From: Tannerella sp.
GTDB taxonomy: Bacteria > Bacteroidota > Bacteroidia > Bacteroidales > Tannerellaceae
Assembly: GCF_030528505.1 (NCBI RefSeq)
Contig: NZ_JAUMYS010000011.1
Coordinates: 1-50,105, forward strand
Direction of reading: 5' to 3'
Length of the DNA stretch: 50,105 nucleotides
The notes under the pieces were generated by a model that worked only from the letters and a program-made list of their open reading frames with translations, ran no database searches and was not told the DNA's origin. A program made the position numbers and the translations under genes. Positions 43,345-50,105 of this stretch are shown piece after piece. Numbering within the stretch: position 1 is the first letter of the stretch; each line of letters begins with the position of its first letter.

Positions 43345-45422
43345 TTACCTTTCTGCTGATAGTTACGCAGTCCGTTTTCGAGGAAGCCTACATATTTGGC
43401 TACATCCTCGTCAAAAGCATACGACGGGGAGAGCGGCTTTCCTTCGTTATCGAGGATGACATAGAACGGCTGTGCATTCGCCCCGAATTTGTGACGCTGC
43501 AAATAACTCCACTTATCGCCTATCGTTTTCAGTTTACGTTCTTTACCACTTTCTTCAATCATGATCGGAGCCGGTAGTTTCGTCTTGTCGTCGACGATCA
43601 ACGTAATCAGCACGAATTTCTCATCAATCAGTTTCTTGACGGCCGGATCTGTCCATACCGAGGCTTCCATTTTCCGACAATTTACACATCCGTAACCGGA
43701 AAAATCGATCAGCACCGGTTTATTGGCCAGTGCGGCATAAGCCATTCCCGCTTCATAATCGTCATAAACGGCATGTACCTCATCTTCGTAAAGATTGAAG
43801 TCTTGGGTATAGAGTGGAGGCGCGAAGGCGCTGATGGCTTTCAACGGTGCCCCCCATAATCCGGGAACCATGTAAACGGCAAACGCGAGCGAGATGATCG
43901 CCATAAAGAGGCGCGGTACGGAAACATAAGGCAGGTCGCTGTCGTGTTTAAGTTTGAGCTTTCCGAGCAGATAGATACCCAGCAACACGAAGATCACAAT
44001 CCACAGCACGAGGAATACTTCGCGATCTAAGATTCGCCAACCGTATGCGAGGTCTGCTACGGAGAGGAACTTGAGCGCGAGGGCAAGTTCGAGGAAACCC
44101 AGCACGACTTTTACCGAGTTCAGCCATCCGCCGGATTTCGGCATGTTCTGAAGCAGGTTCGGGAACACGGCGAATAAGGCAAAAGGAATGGCGAGTGCCA
44201 GTGCAAAGCCAAACATTCCGATGGCCGGAGCGATACTCGTACCCTGCGAAGCGGCTTCGACAAGCAGCGTTCCAATAATCGGCCCTGTGCACGAGAACGA
44301 AACGAGCGCCAAAGTGAAAGCCATGAAGAAGATGCTCAGAATACCGGAAGTCGAATCGGCCTTGCTGTCCATCTTGTTCGTCCAAGATGCCGGCAACACC
44401 AACTCGAACGCTCCGAAGAACGACACGGCAAACAGCACGAGTAACAGGAAGAAAATAATATTGAAGACGGCATTCGTCGAAAGATCATTCAATGCGCTGG
44501 CTCCGAATATTCCGGTAATAAGAAGTCCCATCGTGAGGTAGATTACGATGATGGAGACACCGTAAATCAGCGCATCACGGATCGCTTTCTGGCGACTTTT
44601 GTTACGTTTGAGGAAGAAACTTACCGTCATCGGAATCATCGGCCAAACGCAAGGCGTCAGCAAAGCGATCAACCCGCCGATAAATCCGGCCAGAAAGATG
44701 TAGAGCCACGAAGTATCGGTAGCCGAAATCGTCGCGTCGCCAAACGATTTGAGGTCGCCGATTACCGGTGTCCACAATTCCTGTCTAAGCGTAAGCACGC
44801 CGTCGGGGGCAGCTGTTTTTGCGGTATTGTGCATCGCCGGAGCAAGTTCCAATGCCTGCGTGGTATCCTCACCGTCTGCTTGCGTCGTTCCATCCGCAAG
44901 TTCTTCGGAGGTCGTCGTATCGGACGGACTGGCTTCGGCCACCTGTGTCGTTTTTTTCACGTGCCTATGATCGAACGCAAACGATTCCGTTTCGGGAGGC
45001 AGACAGGATTCGTCGTTGCAAGCCATGTATTCCACTTCGCCGACCATCTTAAATGCTTTCGGGTCGGTCACTTTAATTTTCTGCGTAAACGTCACCGTTC
45101 CCGAATACCATCTCAGTTCGAGGCCGGGATATGCCTGCTCGTCGCGCACGACGCTGGGAGCTACCGATGGAGTAGGTTTTCCAACCAGCTCGGCACCTTT
45201 GAGCGTCTCATACGTGATCGAGGTCGAAATCGGTCCACCTTTGGGTAAGTTCATATCGTAGACATGCCAGCCCTGATCGGCCGTTGCCGTGAACGTCACA
45301 GTCTTCTCTGCAGATTCAGAGTCTTCCAGTTGGATTTTCCATTTAACAGGGGTCAGGATCTGTGCCTGTACGGCCACAGTCATTACCAAAAGTCCTAACA
45401 AATAAACGAATTTCTTTTTCAT
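43341..45422 (-). CDS. DsbD-family thiol:disulfide interchange protein
   Basis: A 693-residue membrane protein. After a signal peptide (1-20) comes an N-terminal DsbD alpha-like domain (about 24-155, with TFTATADQGWHVYDMNLP and CNDESCLPPE), then an acidic linker, about eight membrane helices from residue 240 to 540, including LTPCVWPMIPMTVSFFL, and a C-terminal thioredoxin domain with GCVNCRKME (CVNC at 579-582). It moves electrons from the cytoplasm to periplasmic proteins. It has its own -7 box and ends within mazG. Confidence 0.94.
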   Translation of the reverse strand: MKKKFVYLLGLLVMTVAVQAQILTPVKWKIQLEDSESAEKTVTFTATADQGWHVYDMNLPKGGPISTSITYETLKGAELVGKPTPSVAPSVVRDEQAYPGLELRWYSGTVTFTQKIKVTDPKAFKMVGEVEYMACNDESCLPPETESFAFDHRHVKKTTQVAEASPSDTTTSEELADGTTQADGEDTTQALELAPAMHNTAKTAAPDGVLTLRQELWTPVIGDLKSFGDATISATDTSWLYIFLAGFIGGLIALLTPCVWPMIPMTVSFFLKRNKSRQKAIRDALIYGVSIIVIYLTMGLLITGIFGASALNDLSTNAVFNIIFFLLLVLFAVSFFGAFELVLPASWTNKMDSKADSTSGILSIFFMAFTLALVSFSCTGPIIGTLLVEAASQGTSIAPAIGMFGFALALAIPFALFAVFPNLLQNMPKSGGWLNSVKVVLGFLELALALKFLSVADLAYGWRILDREVFLVLWIVIFVLLGIYLLGKLKLKHDSDLPYVSVPRLFMAIISLAFAVYMVPGLWGAPLKAISAFAPPLYTQDFNLYEDEVHAVYDDYEAGMAYAALANKPVLIDFSGYGCVNCRKMEASVWTDPAVKKLIDEKFVLITLIVDDKTKLPAPIMIEESGKERKLKTIGDKWSYLQRHKFGANAQPFYVILDNEGKPLSPSYAFDEDVAKYVGFLENGLRNYQQKGK

Positions 45423-45459
45423 GTGCTCTATTCTATACCATAATAATTTTTTAGGGTTG

Positions 45460-45467
45460 CAAAACTA
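45460..45467 (-). promoter_or_regulatory. -7 promoter box (TAGTTTTG) for the DsbD-like gene
   Basis: Minus strand, 38 bases before the ATG at 45422. It lies just inside the left arm of an inverted repeat (AGGGTTGCA at 45453-45461, TGCAACCCT at 45486-45494). Confidence 0.55.
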
Positions 45468-45824
45468 CGTTGTTTTCAAGAATTATGCAACCCTCTTACG
45501 CTGCTTTCAGGGATTTTAGCATGAAAACAGTTCTTTTTTGCATGATGTTAAAAAAACAGAATATTGCCATCCAAATTTTGTATGGAGATGTTATAAGGGG
45601 GATATGTTGTCATTGTCACATCGTTTGAAGACCGGTCAGGTCAGTATTCCATGCCGCAATAACTTTGCGGCTACGGATGGCGAAGAAGGCCGTTCCATCT
45701 GGCCGAGCGAGGAGATCAGCTCCGATAAACGAAGCCGTATATCCTCCGAACGAGACGATTTTCTTCACGTCGGACAACGAGAACGAGGGAGCAGCCCGAC
45801 AAAACATATTCCGATTTATTTCTT
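45468..45824. other. Intergenic region with a possible gene remnant
   Basis: Between the divergent DsbD-like and glucosaminidase genes. On the minus strand 45616-45807 has a 63-codon frame that looks more GC-balanced and more protein-like (FIGADLLARPDGTAFFAIRS) than the AT-rich flanks. It has no neighbour, domain or promoter that would confirm it, so it is left as a possible remnant. Confidence 0.35.
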
Positions 45825-45832
45825 TACCTTTG
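45825..45832 (+). promoter_or_regulatory. -7 promoter box (TACCTTTG) for the glucosaminidase genes
   Basis: 32 bases before the ATG at 45864. It may serve the two glucosaminidases and the purM-type gene, which are tightly packed. Confidence 0.65.
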
Positions 45833-45863
45833 CATCCTTAATTCCGAAGAAAGTATATTGACT

Positions 45864-46835
45864 ATGAACAAATATACCCGACAAACGCTCGTATTGTTGA
45901 TTGGGCTTACGGTTATTTGGCAAGCCTTGGGCCAGCGTAAGATCGCATCGTACGAACAGTACATCGATCAGTACAATCATCTAGCGGCAGAGCAAGAGAA
46001 GAAATACAATATTCCGGCCAGCATCAAGCTGGCTCAGGCGATTCTTGAGTCGGGTGCCGGTCGGGCAAGGCTGGCCAGAGAGGCGAATAATCACTTCGGC
46101 ATCAAATGTCATCGAGACTGGAAAGGTAAAAAAGCATATCACGACGACGATCTGAGAAACGAATGCTTCCGCAGGTACGGTTCCGTCAAAGATTCCTATG
46201 AAGATCATTCCCGTTTCCTGTCCGAACGTCCGCGCTACGCCAAGCTGTTTACATTGAACAAAAAAGACTACCGGGGATGGGCCAAGGGACTTCAACAGTG
46301 CGGATATGCCACCGATCGAGCGTACGCCAACAAACTCATTAAACTGATTGAAGACTATGAGCTGTATTTGTATGACGTGGACGGAAAGAGTGTTCACAAG
46401 CCCTCATCGTCCAAGAAAAAATCCACGAAGAAGAAAATCAAAAAGGCATCAGTACAGCCCCAAAAACCAACTGCGAACGACGGAAAAGGATTGCTCCCTC
46501 GAAATGTTTACAAAACATACGGATTGATTTATACCGTCGCACGGTATGACGATTCGTTCGCACAAATCGCCGACGATCTGGGATTCAAGACAAAAGACTT
46601 GGCACGATACAACGAAGTGCCGGAAGATTTCCCGCTCCGCCAAGGCGACATTGTCTATCTGGAAAAGAAAAACAAGAAGGCTGAAAAGCCCAACCTCTTC
46701 CATCAAGTACAGATCGGAGAGTCAATGCACAGTATCTCGCAATATTACGGCATACGGCTCAAGAATCTTTACAAGCTCAATGACAAAGACCCGGATTACG
46801 TTCCGGTAGAAGGAGAAACGCTTAAACTCAGATAA
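45864..46835 (+). CDS. Exported glucosaminidase-domain protein with LysM
   Basis: A 323-residue cell-wall hydrolase. A signal peptide (about 1-24) is followed by a FlgJ-type glucosaminidase domain at about 38-165, with IKLAQAILESGAG (the glutamate is the likely acid/base), NNHFGIKCHRDWKGK and YEDHSRFLSERPRY. A lysine-rich linker leads to two LysM-like modules (about 215-270 and 280-323), ending VPVEGETLKLR. It would cut or remodel peptidoglycan. The ATG at 45864 is used; a TTG at 45858 precedes it. A paralogue follows after seven bases. Confidence 0.9.
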   Translation: MNKYTRQTLVLLIGLTVIWQALGQRKIASYEQYIDQYNHLAAEQEKKYNIPASIKLAQAILESGAGRARLAREANNHFGIKCHRDWKGKKAYHDDDLRNECFRRYGSVKDSYEDHSRFLSERPRYAKLFTLNKKDYRGWAKGLQQCGYATDRAYANKLIKLIEDYELYLYDVDGKSVHKPSSSKKKSTKKKIKKASVQPQKPTANDGKGLLPRNVYKTYGLIYTVARYDDSFAQIADDLGFKTKDLARYNEVPEDFPLRQGDIVYLEKKNKKAEKPNLFHQVQIGESMHSISQYYGIRLKNLYKLNDKDPDYVPVEGETLKLR

Positions 46836-46842
46836 CGAACAA

Positions 46843-47607
46843 ATGCTGCATCGCCTTCGCACATATTATTATACGGTCCTGGTTGGGTTTCTTGCCACTC
46901 TGGCAGGATACTGCCGGACCGGAGCACAACCATCACGGACATCGGACAAGCTTAGCCCGTCGATCTGCGAAGAGTATATCCGGACGTATCATAAAACGGC
47001 TATCCGGCAGCAGCAAAGGCATAAGATTCCGGCGAGCATTATTTTGGCACAAGGTCTGTTGGAGTCGGGCGCAGGGCAGAGCTATTTGGCGCTGGCTGGC
47101 AACAACCATTTCGGGATTAAGTGCAAAGACTGGAAAGGGCCTTGCATTTACAGAGATGACGATCGGAAGCAGGAGCCGTTTCGAAAGTACGTGAGAGCTG
47201 AGGAATCGTTCGAAGATCATTCCCGTTTCCTCACCGAGCGAGACCATTACAAACCGCTTTTCAAGTTAAAGCCGACGGACTATAAAGCATGGGCGCACGG
47301 TCTGAAAAAGTGCGGATACGCGACCGATCCGCAGTACGCGGGTAAGTTGATCGGGCTGATCGAGAAATACAAGTTGCATTCTTTCGATACGGTTAAAGAA
47401 ACGAAACCGCAAGCGACGCCGAAACAATCGAAAGCGCGTCACGCGAACAAACCGGCAGCCTCGAAAGCTCCCGACACGAAGAAAAAAGGAACGCCCGCGA
47501 AGGCATCGGCTGCGACAAAGAAGCCGGCAACTGCGACAGCTACGAAGAAAACGGTTCAAAGCGCGACAAAACAAACATCGACCTCTAAAAAACAACATAA
47601 ACTATGA
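46843..47607 (+). CDS. Exported glucosaminidase-domain protein, second copy
   Basis: A 254-residue paralogue of the preceding protein. It has a signal segment (about 10-30) and the same glucosaminidase core (PASIILAQGLLESGAG, NNHFGIKCKDWKG, FEDHSRFLTERDHY). It lacks LysM modules. In their place is a basic, Lys/Ala/Thr-rich tail of about 70 residues (KPAASKAPDTKKKGT and similar). The tail could bind wall polymers or DNA (inference). It overlaps the purM-type gene by four bases (ATGA). Confidence 0.88.
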   Translation: MLHRLRTYYYTVLVGFLATLAGYCRTGAQPSRTSDKLSPSICEEYIRTYHKTAIRQQQRHKIPASIILAQGLLESGAGQSYLALAGNNHFGIKCKDWKGPCIYRDDDRKQEPFRKYVRAEESFEDHSRFLTERDHYKPLFKLKPTDYKAWAHGLKKCGYATDPQYAGKLIGLIEKYKLHSFDTVKETKPQATPKQSKARHANKPAASKAPDTKKKGTPAKASAATKKPATATATKKTVQSATKQTSTSKKQHKL

Positions 47608-48770
47608 GCGACCAACGATATATGCAACGCGGCGTAAGCGCATCGAAAGAAGATGTACACAACGCCATTAAAAACATCGACAAAGGGCTTTACCCGAAAG
47701 CCTTTTGCAAGATTATCCCCGACGTATTGGGGGGAGATCCGGAGTATTGCAACATTATGCATGCCGACGGCGCCGGAACCAAGTCGTCGCTGGCTTATCT
47801 CTATTGGAAAGAGACGGGCGACCTGTCCGTGTGGAAAGGTATCGCGCAGGATGCGCTGATCATGAATATCGACGACCTGCTCTGCGTAGGCGCGATCGAC
47901 AATATTCTTGTATCAAGCACGATCGGCAGAAATAAAATGCTTATCCCGGCCGAAGTGGTCTCAGCCATCATCAACGGAACGGACGAGCTGTTGGCCGAGC
48001 TGCGCGATATGGGTGTAGGCGTCTACGCCACCGGCGGCGAAACGGCCGATGTCGGCGATTTGGTGCGTACCATCATCGTCGACAGCACGGTTACCTGCCG
48101 CATGCGTCGCAGCGATGTGATCGATAATGCCCGCATACGTCCCGGCGACGTGATCGTCGGGCTGGCATCGTTCGGAAAAGCCACGTACGAGAAGGAGTAC
48201 AACGGAGGGATGGGGAGCAACGGTCTGACGAGCGCGCGGCACGATGTCTTTGCCCGCTATCTGGCCGAAAAATACCCCGAAAGTTACGACGCGGCGGTAC
48301 CTCGCGAACTGGTCTACTCGGGCGGCATGAGGCTGACCGATGCCATAGACGGCGTACCCCTCGATGCCGGTAAGTTGGTGCTCTCTCCCACGCGCACGTA
48401 CGCGCCGGTGGTGAAAGAGCTGCTCGATACGATGCGTGGCGAGATACACGGCATGGTACATTGTTCGGGCGGCGCGCAGACAAAGATCCTGCACTTCGTG
48501 GATCAGGTACGCGTCGTGAAAGATAACCTCTTTCCCGTACCGCCACTGTTCCGCCTCATCCGCGAACAGAGCGGAACAGACTGGGCAGAGATGTATAAAG
48601 TGTTCAACATGGGCCATCGACTGGAGATTTACCTCGCTCCCGAAAGAGCGGACGAGGTGATTGCCGTATCCAAGTCGTTCGGCATTGACGCGCAGGTGGT
48701 AGGACGCGTCGAGCCGGGAGAAAAGAAAGAGTTAATCATTCGAAGCGAGTTCGGAGAGTTCATATATTAA
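47604..48770 (+). CDS. purM: AIR synthase (phosphoribosylformylglycinamidine cyclo-ligase)
   Basis: A 388-residue purM-type enzyme that closes the imidazole ring in purine synthesis. It has the VLGGDPEYCNIMHADGAGTK start region, then KGIAQDALIMNIDDLLCVGA and YATGGETADVGDLVRTIIVD with the metal and phosphate binding residues, and a C-terminal AIRS_C domain with MVHCSGGAQTKILHF and FNMGHRLEIYL. It is about 40 residues longer than the enterobacterial enzyme, as in other Bacteroidetes copies. It starts inside the glucosaminidase stop. Confidence 0.92.
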   Translation: MSDQRYMQRGVSASKEDVHNAIKNIDKGLYPKAFCKIIPDVLGGDPEYCNIMHADGAGTKSSLAYLYWKETGDLSVWKGIAQDALIMNIDDLLCVGAIDNILVSSTIGRNKMLIPAEVVSAIINGTDELLAELRDMGVGVYATGGETADVGDLVRTIIVDSTVTCRMRRSDVIDNARIRPGDVIVGLASFGKATYEKEYNGGMGSNGLTSARHDVFARYLAEKYPESYDAAVPRELVYSGGMRLTDAIDGVPLDAGKLVLSPTRTYAPVVKELLDTMRGEIHGMVHCSGGAQTKILHFVDQVRVVKDNLFPVPPLFRLIREQSGTDWAEMYKVFNMGHRLEIYLAPERADEVIAVSKSFGIDAQVVGRVEPGEKKELIIRSEFGEFIY

Positions 48771-48824
48771 AGTGAGAGCTTCCGTCACGTTTCGTTTTTC
48801 ATCATCATTACACGTTTTATTCAG

Positions 48825-49937
48825 ATGACAGATCATCATTCCCTGCTTCAAAAACTCGAAGGCCTTACCGGACGCTTCGACGAGGTCTCTACGCTGATTA
48901 CCGACCCGGAAGTTATCGCCGATCAGAAGCGTTTCGTTCGTTTGACGAAAGAATACAAAAATCTCGAAGACCTTATCGCGGCTAAGAAGGAATACGAAAA
49001 CCTGTTGGGCAACCTTGACGAAGGTAAACGCATCCTGATGAGCGAGAACGATCCCGACCTGAAGGAAATGGCTCGTGAAGAAGTGGCCGCGTGTGAAGAA
49101 AAAATTCCTCGATGCGAGGAGAAAATCAAGCTGATGCTCGTTCCCGCCGATCCGGAAGACGCGAAAAACGCGATTGTGGAGATTCGCGGCGGCACGGGAG
49201 GCGACGAAGCGGCCTTGTTTGCCGGCGATTTGTTTCGGATGTACTCGAAATACTGCGAGACGAAAGGCTGGACAATTGCCGTATCGAGCTGCAACGAAGG
49301 GACGTCGGGCGGCTTTAAGGAAATCATCTTCACCGTCGCCGGCGAAGGGGTATACGGTATTCTCAAGTACGAGTCGGGCGTGCATCGCGTACAGCGCGTA
49401 CCTCAGACCGAGACACAGGGACGAGTGCATACATCGGCCGCTACGGTAGCCGTGCTTCCCGAAGCCGACGAGTTCGATGTCGAAATTAACGAGGGAGAAA
49501 TCCGCTGGGATACGTTCCGTAGCAGTGGCGCGGGCGGCCAGAACGTCAACAAGGTAGAATCCGGCGTACGTCTGAACTACAATTGGAAGAACCCGCTGAC
49601 CGGTATCGTCGAAGAAATCCATATCGAATGTACCGAGACGCGCGACCAGCCGAAAAATAAGGAGCGCGCCCTCGCCCGTCTGCGTTCTTTCATTTACGAC
49701 AAGGAGCATCAGAAGTACATCGACGACATTGCCTCGCGTCGCAAGACGATGGTCTCGACGGGCGACCGGTCTGCCAAAATCCGCACCTACAATTTCCCGC
49801 AAGGGCGCATCACCGACCATCGTATCAATTATACGATTTACAACCTCGCCGCTTTTATGAACGGCGATATACAGGACTGTATCGACCGCCTCATCGTTGC
49901 CGAAAATGCCGAGCGGATAAAAGACAGCGAGCTGTAA
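48825..49937 (+). CDS. prfA: Peptide chain release factor 1
   Basis: A 370-residue release factor that reads UAA and UAG stops. The GGQ peptidyl-tRNA hydrolysis motif is at 237-239 (SSGAGGQNVNKVESG). The codon-recognition tripeptide site reads PQT at 193-195 (RVPQTETQGR), where PAT or PVT is usual in enterobacteria. The N-terminal coiled coil and the C-terminal DRSAKIRTYNFPQGRITDHR block are both present. It starts 54 bases after purM. A 42-bp repeat array follows it. Confidence 0.97.
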   Translation: MTDHHSLLQKLEGLTGRFDEVSTLITDPEVIADQKRFVRLTKEYKNLEDLIAAKKEYENLLGNLDEGKRILMSENDPDLKEMAREEVAACEEKIPRCEEKIKLMLVPADPEDAKNAIVEIRGGTGGDEAALFAGDLFRMYSKYCETKGWTIAVSSCNEGTSGGFKEIIFTVAGEGVYGILKYESGVHRVQRVPQTETQGRVHTSAATVAVLPEADEFDVEINEGEIRWDTFRSSGAGGQNVNKVESGVRLNYNWKNPLTGIVEEIHIECTETRDQPKNKERALARLRSFIYDKEHQKYIDDIASRRKTMVSTGDRSAKIRTYNFPQGRITDHRINYTIYNLAAFMNGDIQDCIDRLIVAENAERIKDSEL

Positions 49938-49978
49938 AAGAGAAGAAATAACATGACGGCGAGAAAGGCTATATCCGG

Positions 49979-50105
49979 ACATTTCAAAAACGCGAACGCG
50001 CATTGCGTTAGCACAACGGAACATTTCAAAAGTGTAAACGCATATTGTGCAAGCACAATGGTGCATTTCAAAAATGTAATGGCGTTTTGTGCGAACGCGA
50101 CGGCA
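49979..50105. repeat. 42-bp tandem repeat array (runs off the window)
   Basis: Three units at 49979-50020, 50021-50062 and 50063-50104, each 42 bases. Each starts ACATTTCAAAA (or GCATTTCAAAA) and has a palindromic middle, best seen in unit 2 as ATTGTGC AA GCACAAT. It lies 41 bases past the prfA stop and continues past the window end. It causes a 14-residue repeat in minus-strand frames. Confidence 0.92.

Noticed and set aside
48732..50066. 444-codon frame opposite prfA
   Set aside because: Antisense shadow of prfA extended by the 42-bp repeat, which has no stop because its period is a multiple of three.

Overview
The window reads as chromosomal DNA of a Bacteroidales bacterium, most like the Tannerella/Porphyromonas/Parabacteroides side of the order (inference from content; no species can be proven). 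The reasons are a SusC/SusD pair with a FecR/ECF-sigma switch, type IX secretion (PorQ plus two cargo proteins with C-terminal sorting domains), a biotin-dependent Na+-pumping methylmalonyl-CoA decarboxylase, a two-ExbD Exb operon, and many promoters with the Bacteroidetes -7 box TAnnTTTG. No integrase, transposase, phage module, CRISPR array or rRNA operon was seen. One tRNA gene (Ser-GGA) is present.

Layout. 0.2-2.2 kb: an uncharacterised radical-SAM/DNA-metabolism gene pair. 2.5-7.6 kb: four exported proteins, two with T9SS sorting domains and one with an alpha/beta-hydrolase core. 7.7-10.6 kb: a large TPR-like lipoprotein and an HU-like DNA-binding protein. 10.7-19.0 kb: a nutrient-uptake locus read on the minus strand (ECF sigma, FecR, SusC, SusD, surface lipoprotein). 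19.1-25.4 kb: a lipoprotein facing a porin, a UPF0316 membrane protein, LolD-like ATPase plus NSS transporter, and pyrH. 25.6-30.2 kb: the methylmalonyl-CoA epimerase/decarboxylase operon. 30.2-31.0 kb: gene-free REP-like DNA. 31.0-37.0 kb: Lrp regulator, Exb operon, tRNA-Ser, tatD, prenyl synthase and tonB, all on the minus strand. 37.2-39.8 kb: porQ-cmk-ispH. 40.2-45.4 kb: peroxiredoxin, nadA, mazG and dsbD. 45.8-49.9 kb: two glucosaminidases, a purM-type gene and prfA.

How the genes work together. TonB and ExbB/ExbD would energise the SusC transporter; FecR and the ECF sigma factor would induce SusCD when ligand binds. PorQ belongs to the machinery that would export the CTD-bearing proteins at 2.5-7.6 kb. 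The decarboxylase complex converts methylmalonyl-CoA to propionyl-CoA and pumps Na+, and the NSS transporter at 22.9 kb may use such a gradient.

The most unusual signal is not a gene. Four intergenic gaps (10.1, 24.3, 39.9 and 50.0 kb) hold short repeat arrays of different sequence but a shared period of 21 or 42 bp, that is two or four turns of B-DNA, with A/T tracts and, in three of them, palindromic or inverted arms. Because 21 and 42 are multiples of three they create spurious reading frames. Other points of interest are a self-cleaving S74 chaperone domain placed before a T9SS sorting signal, a lamin-tail domain fused to the decarboxylase gamma subunit, and an apparently orphan pair of terminators near 41.0 kb.
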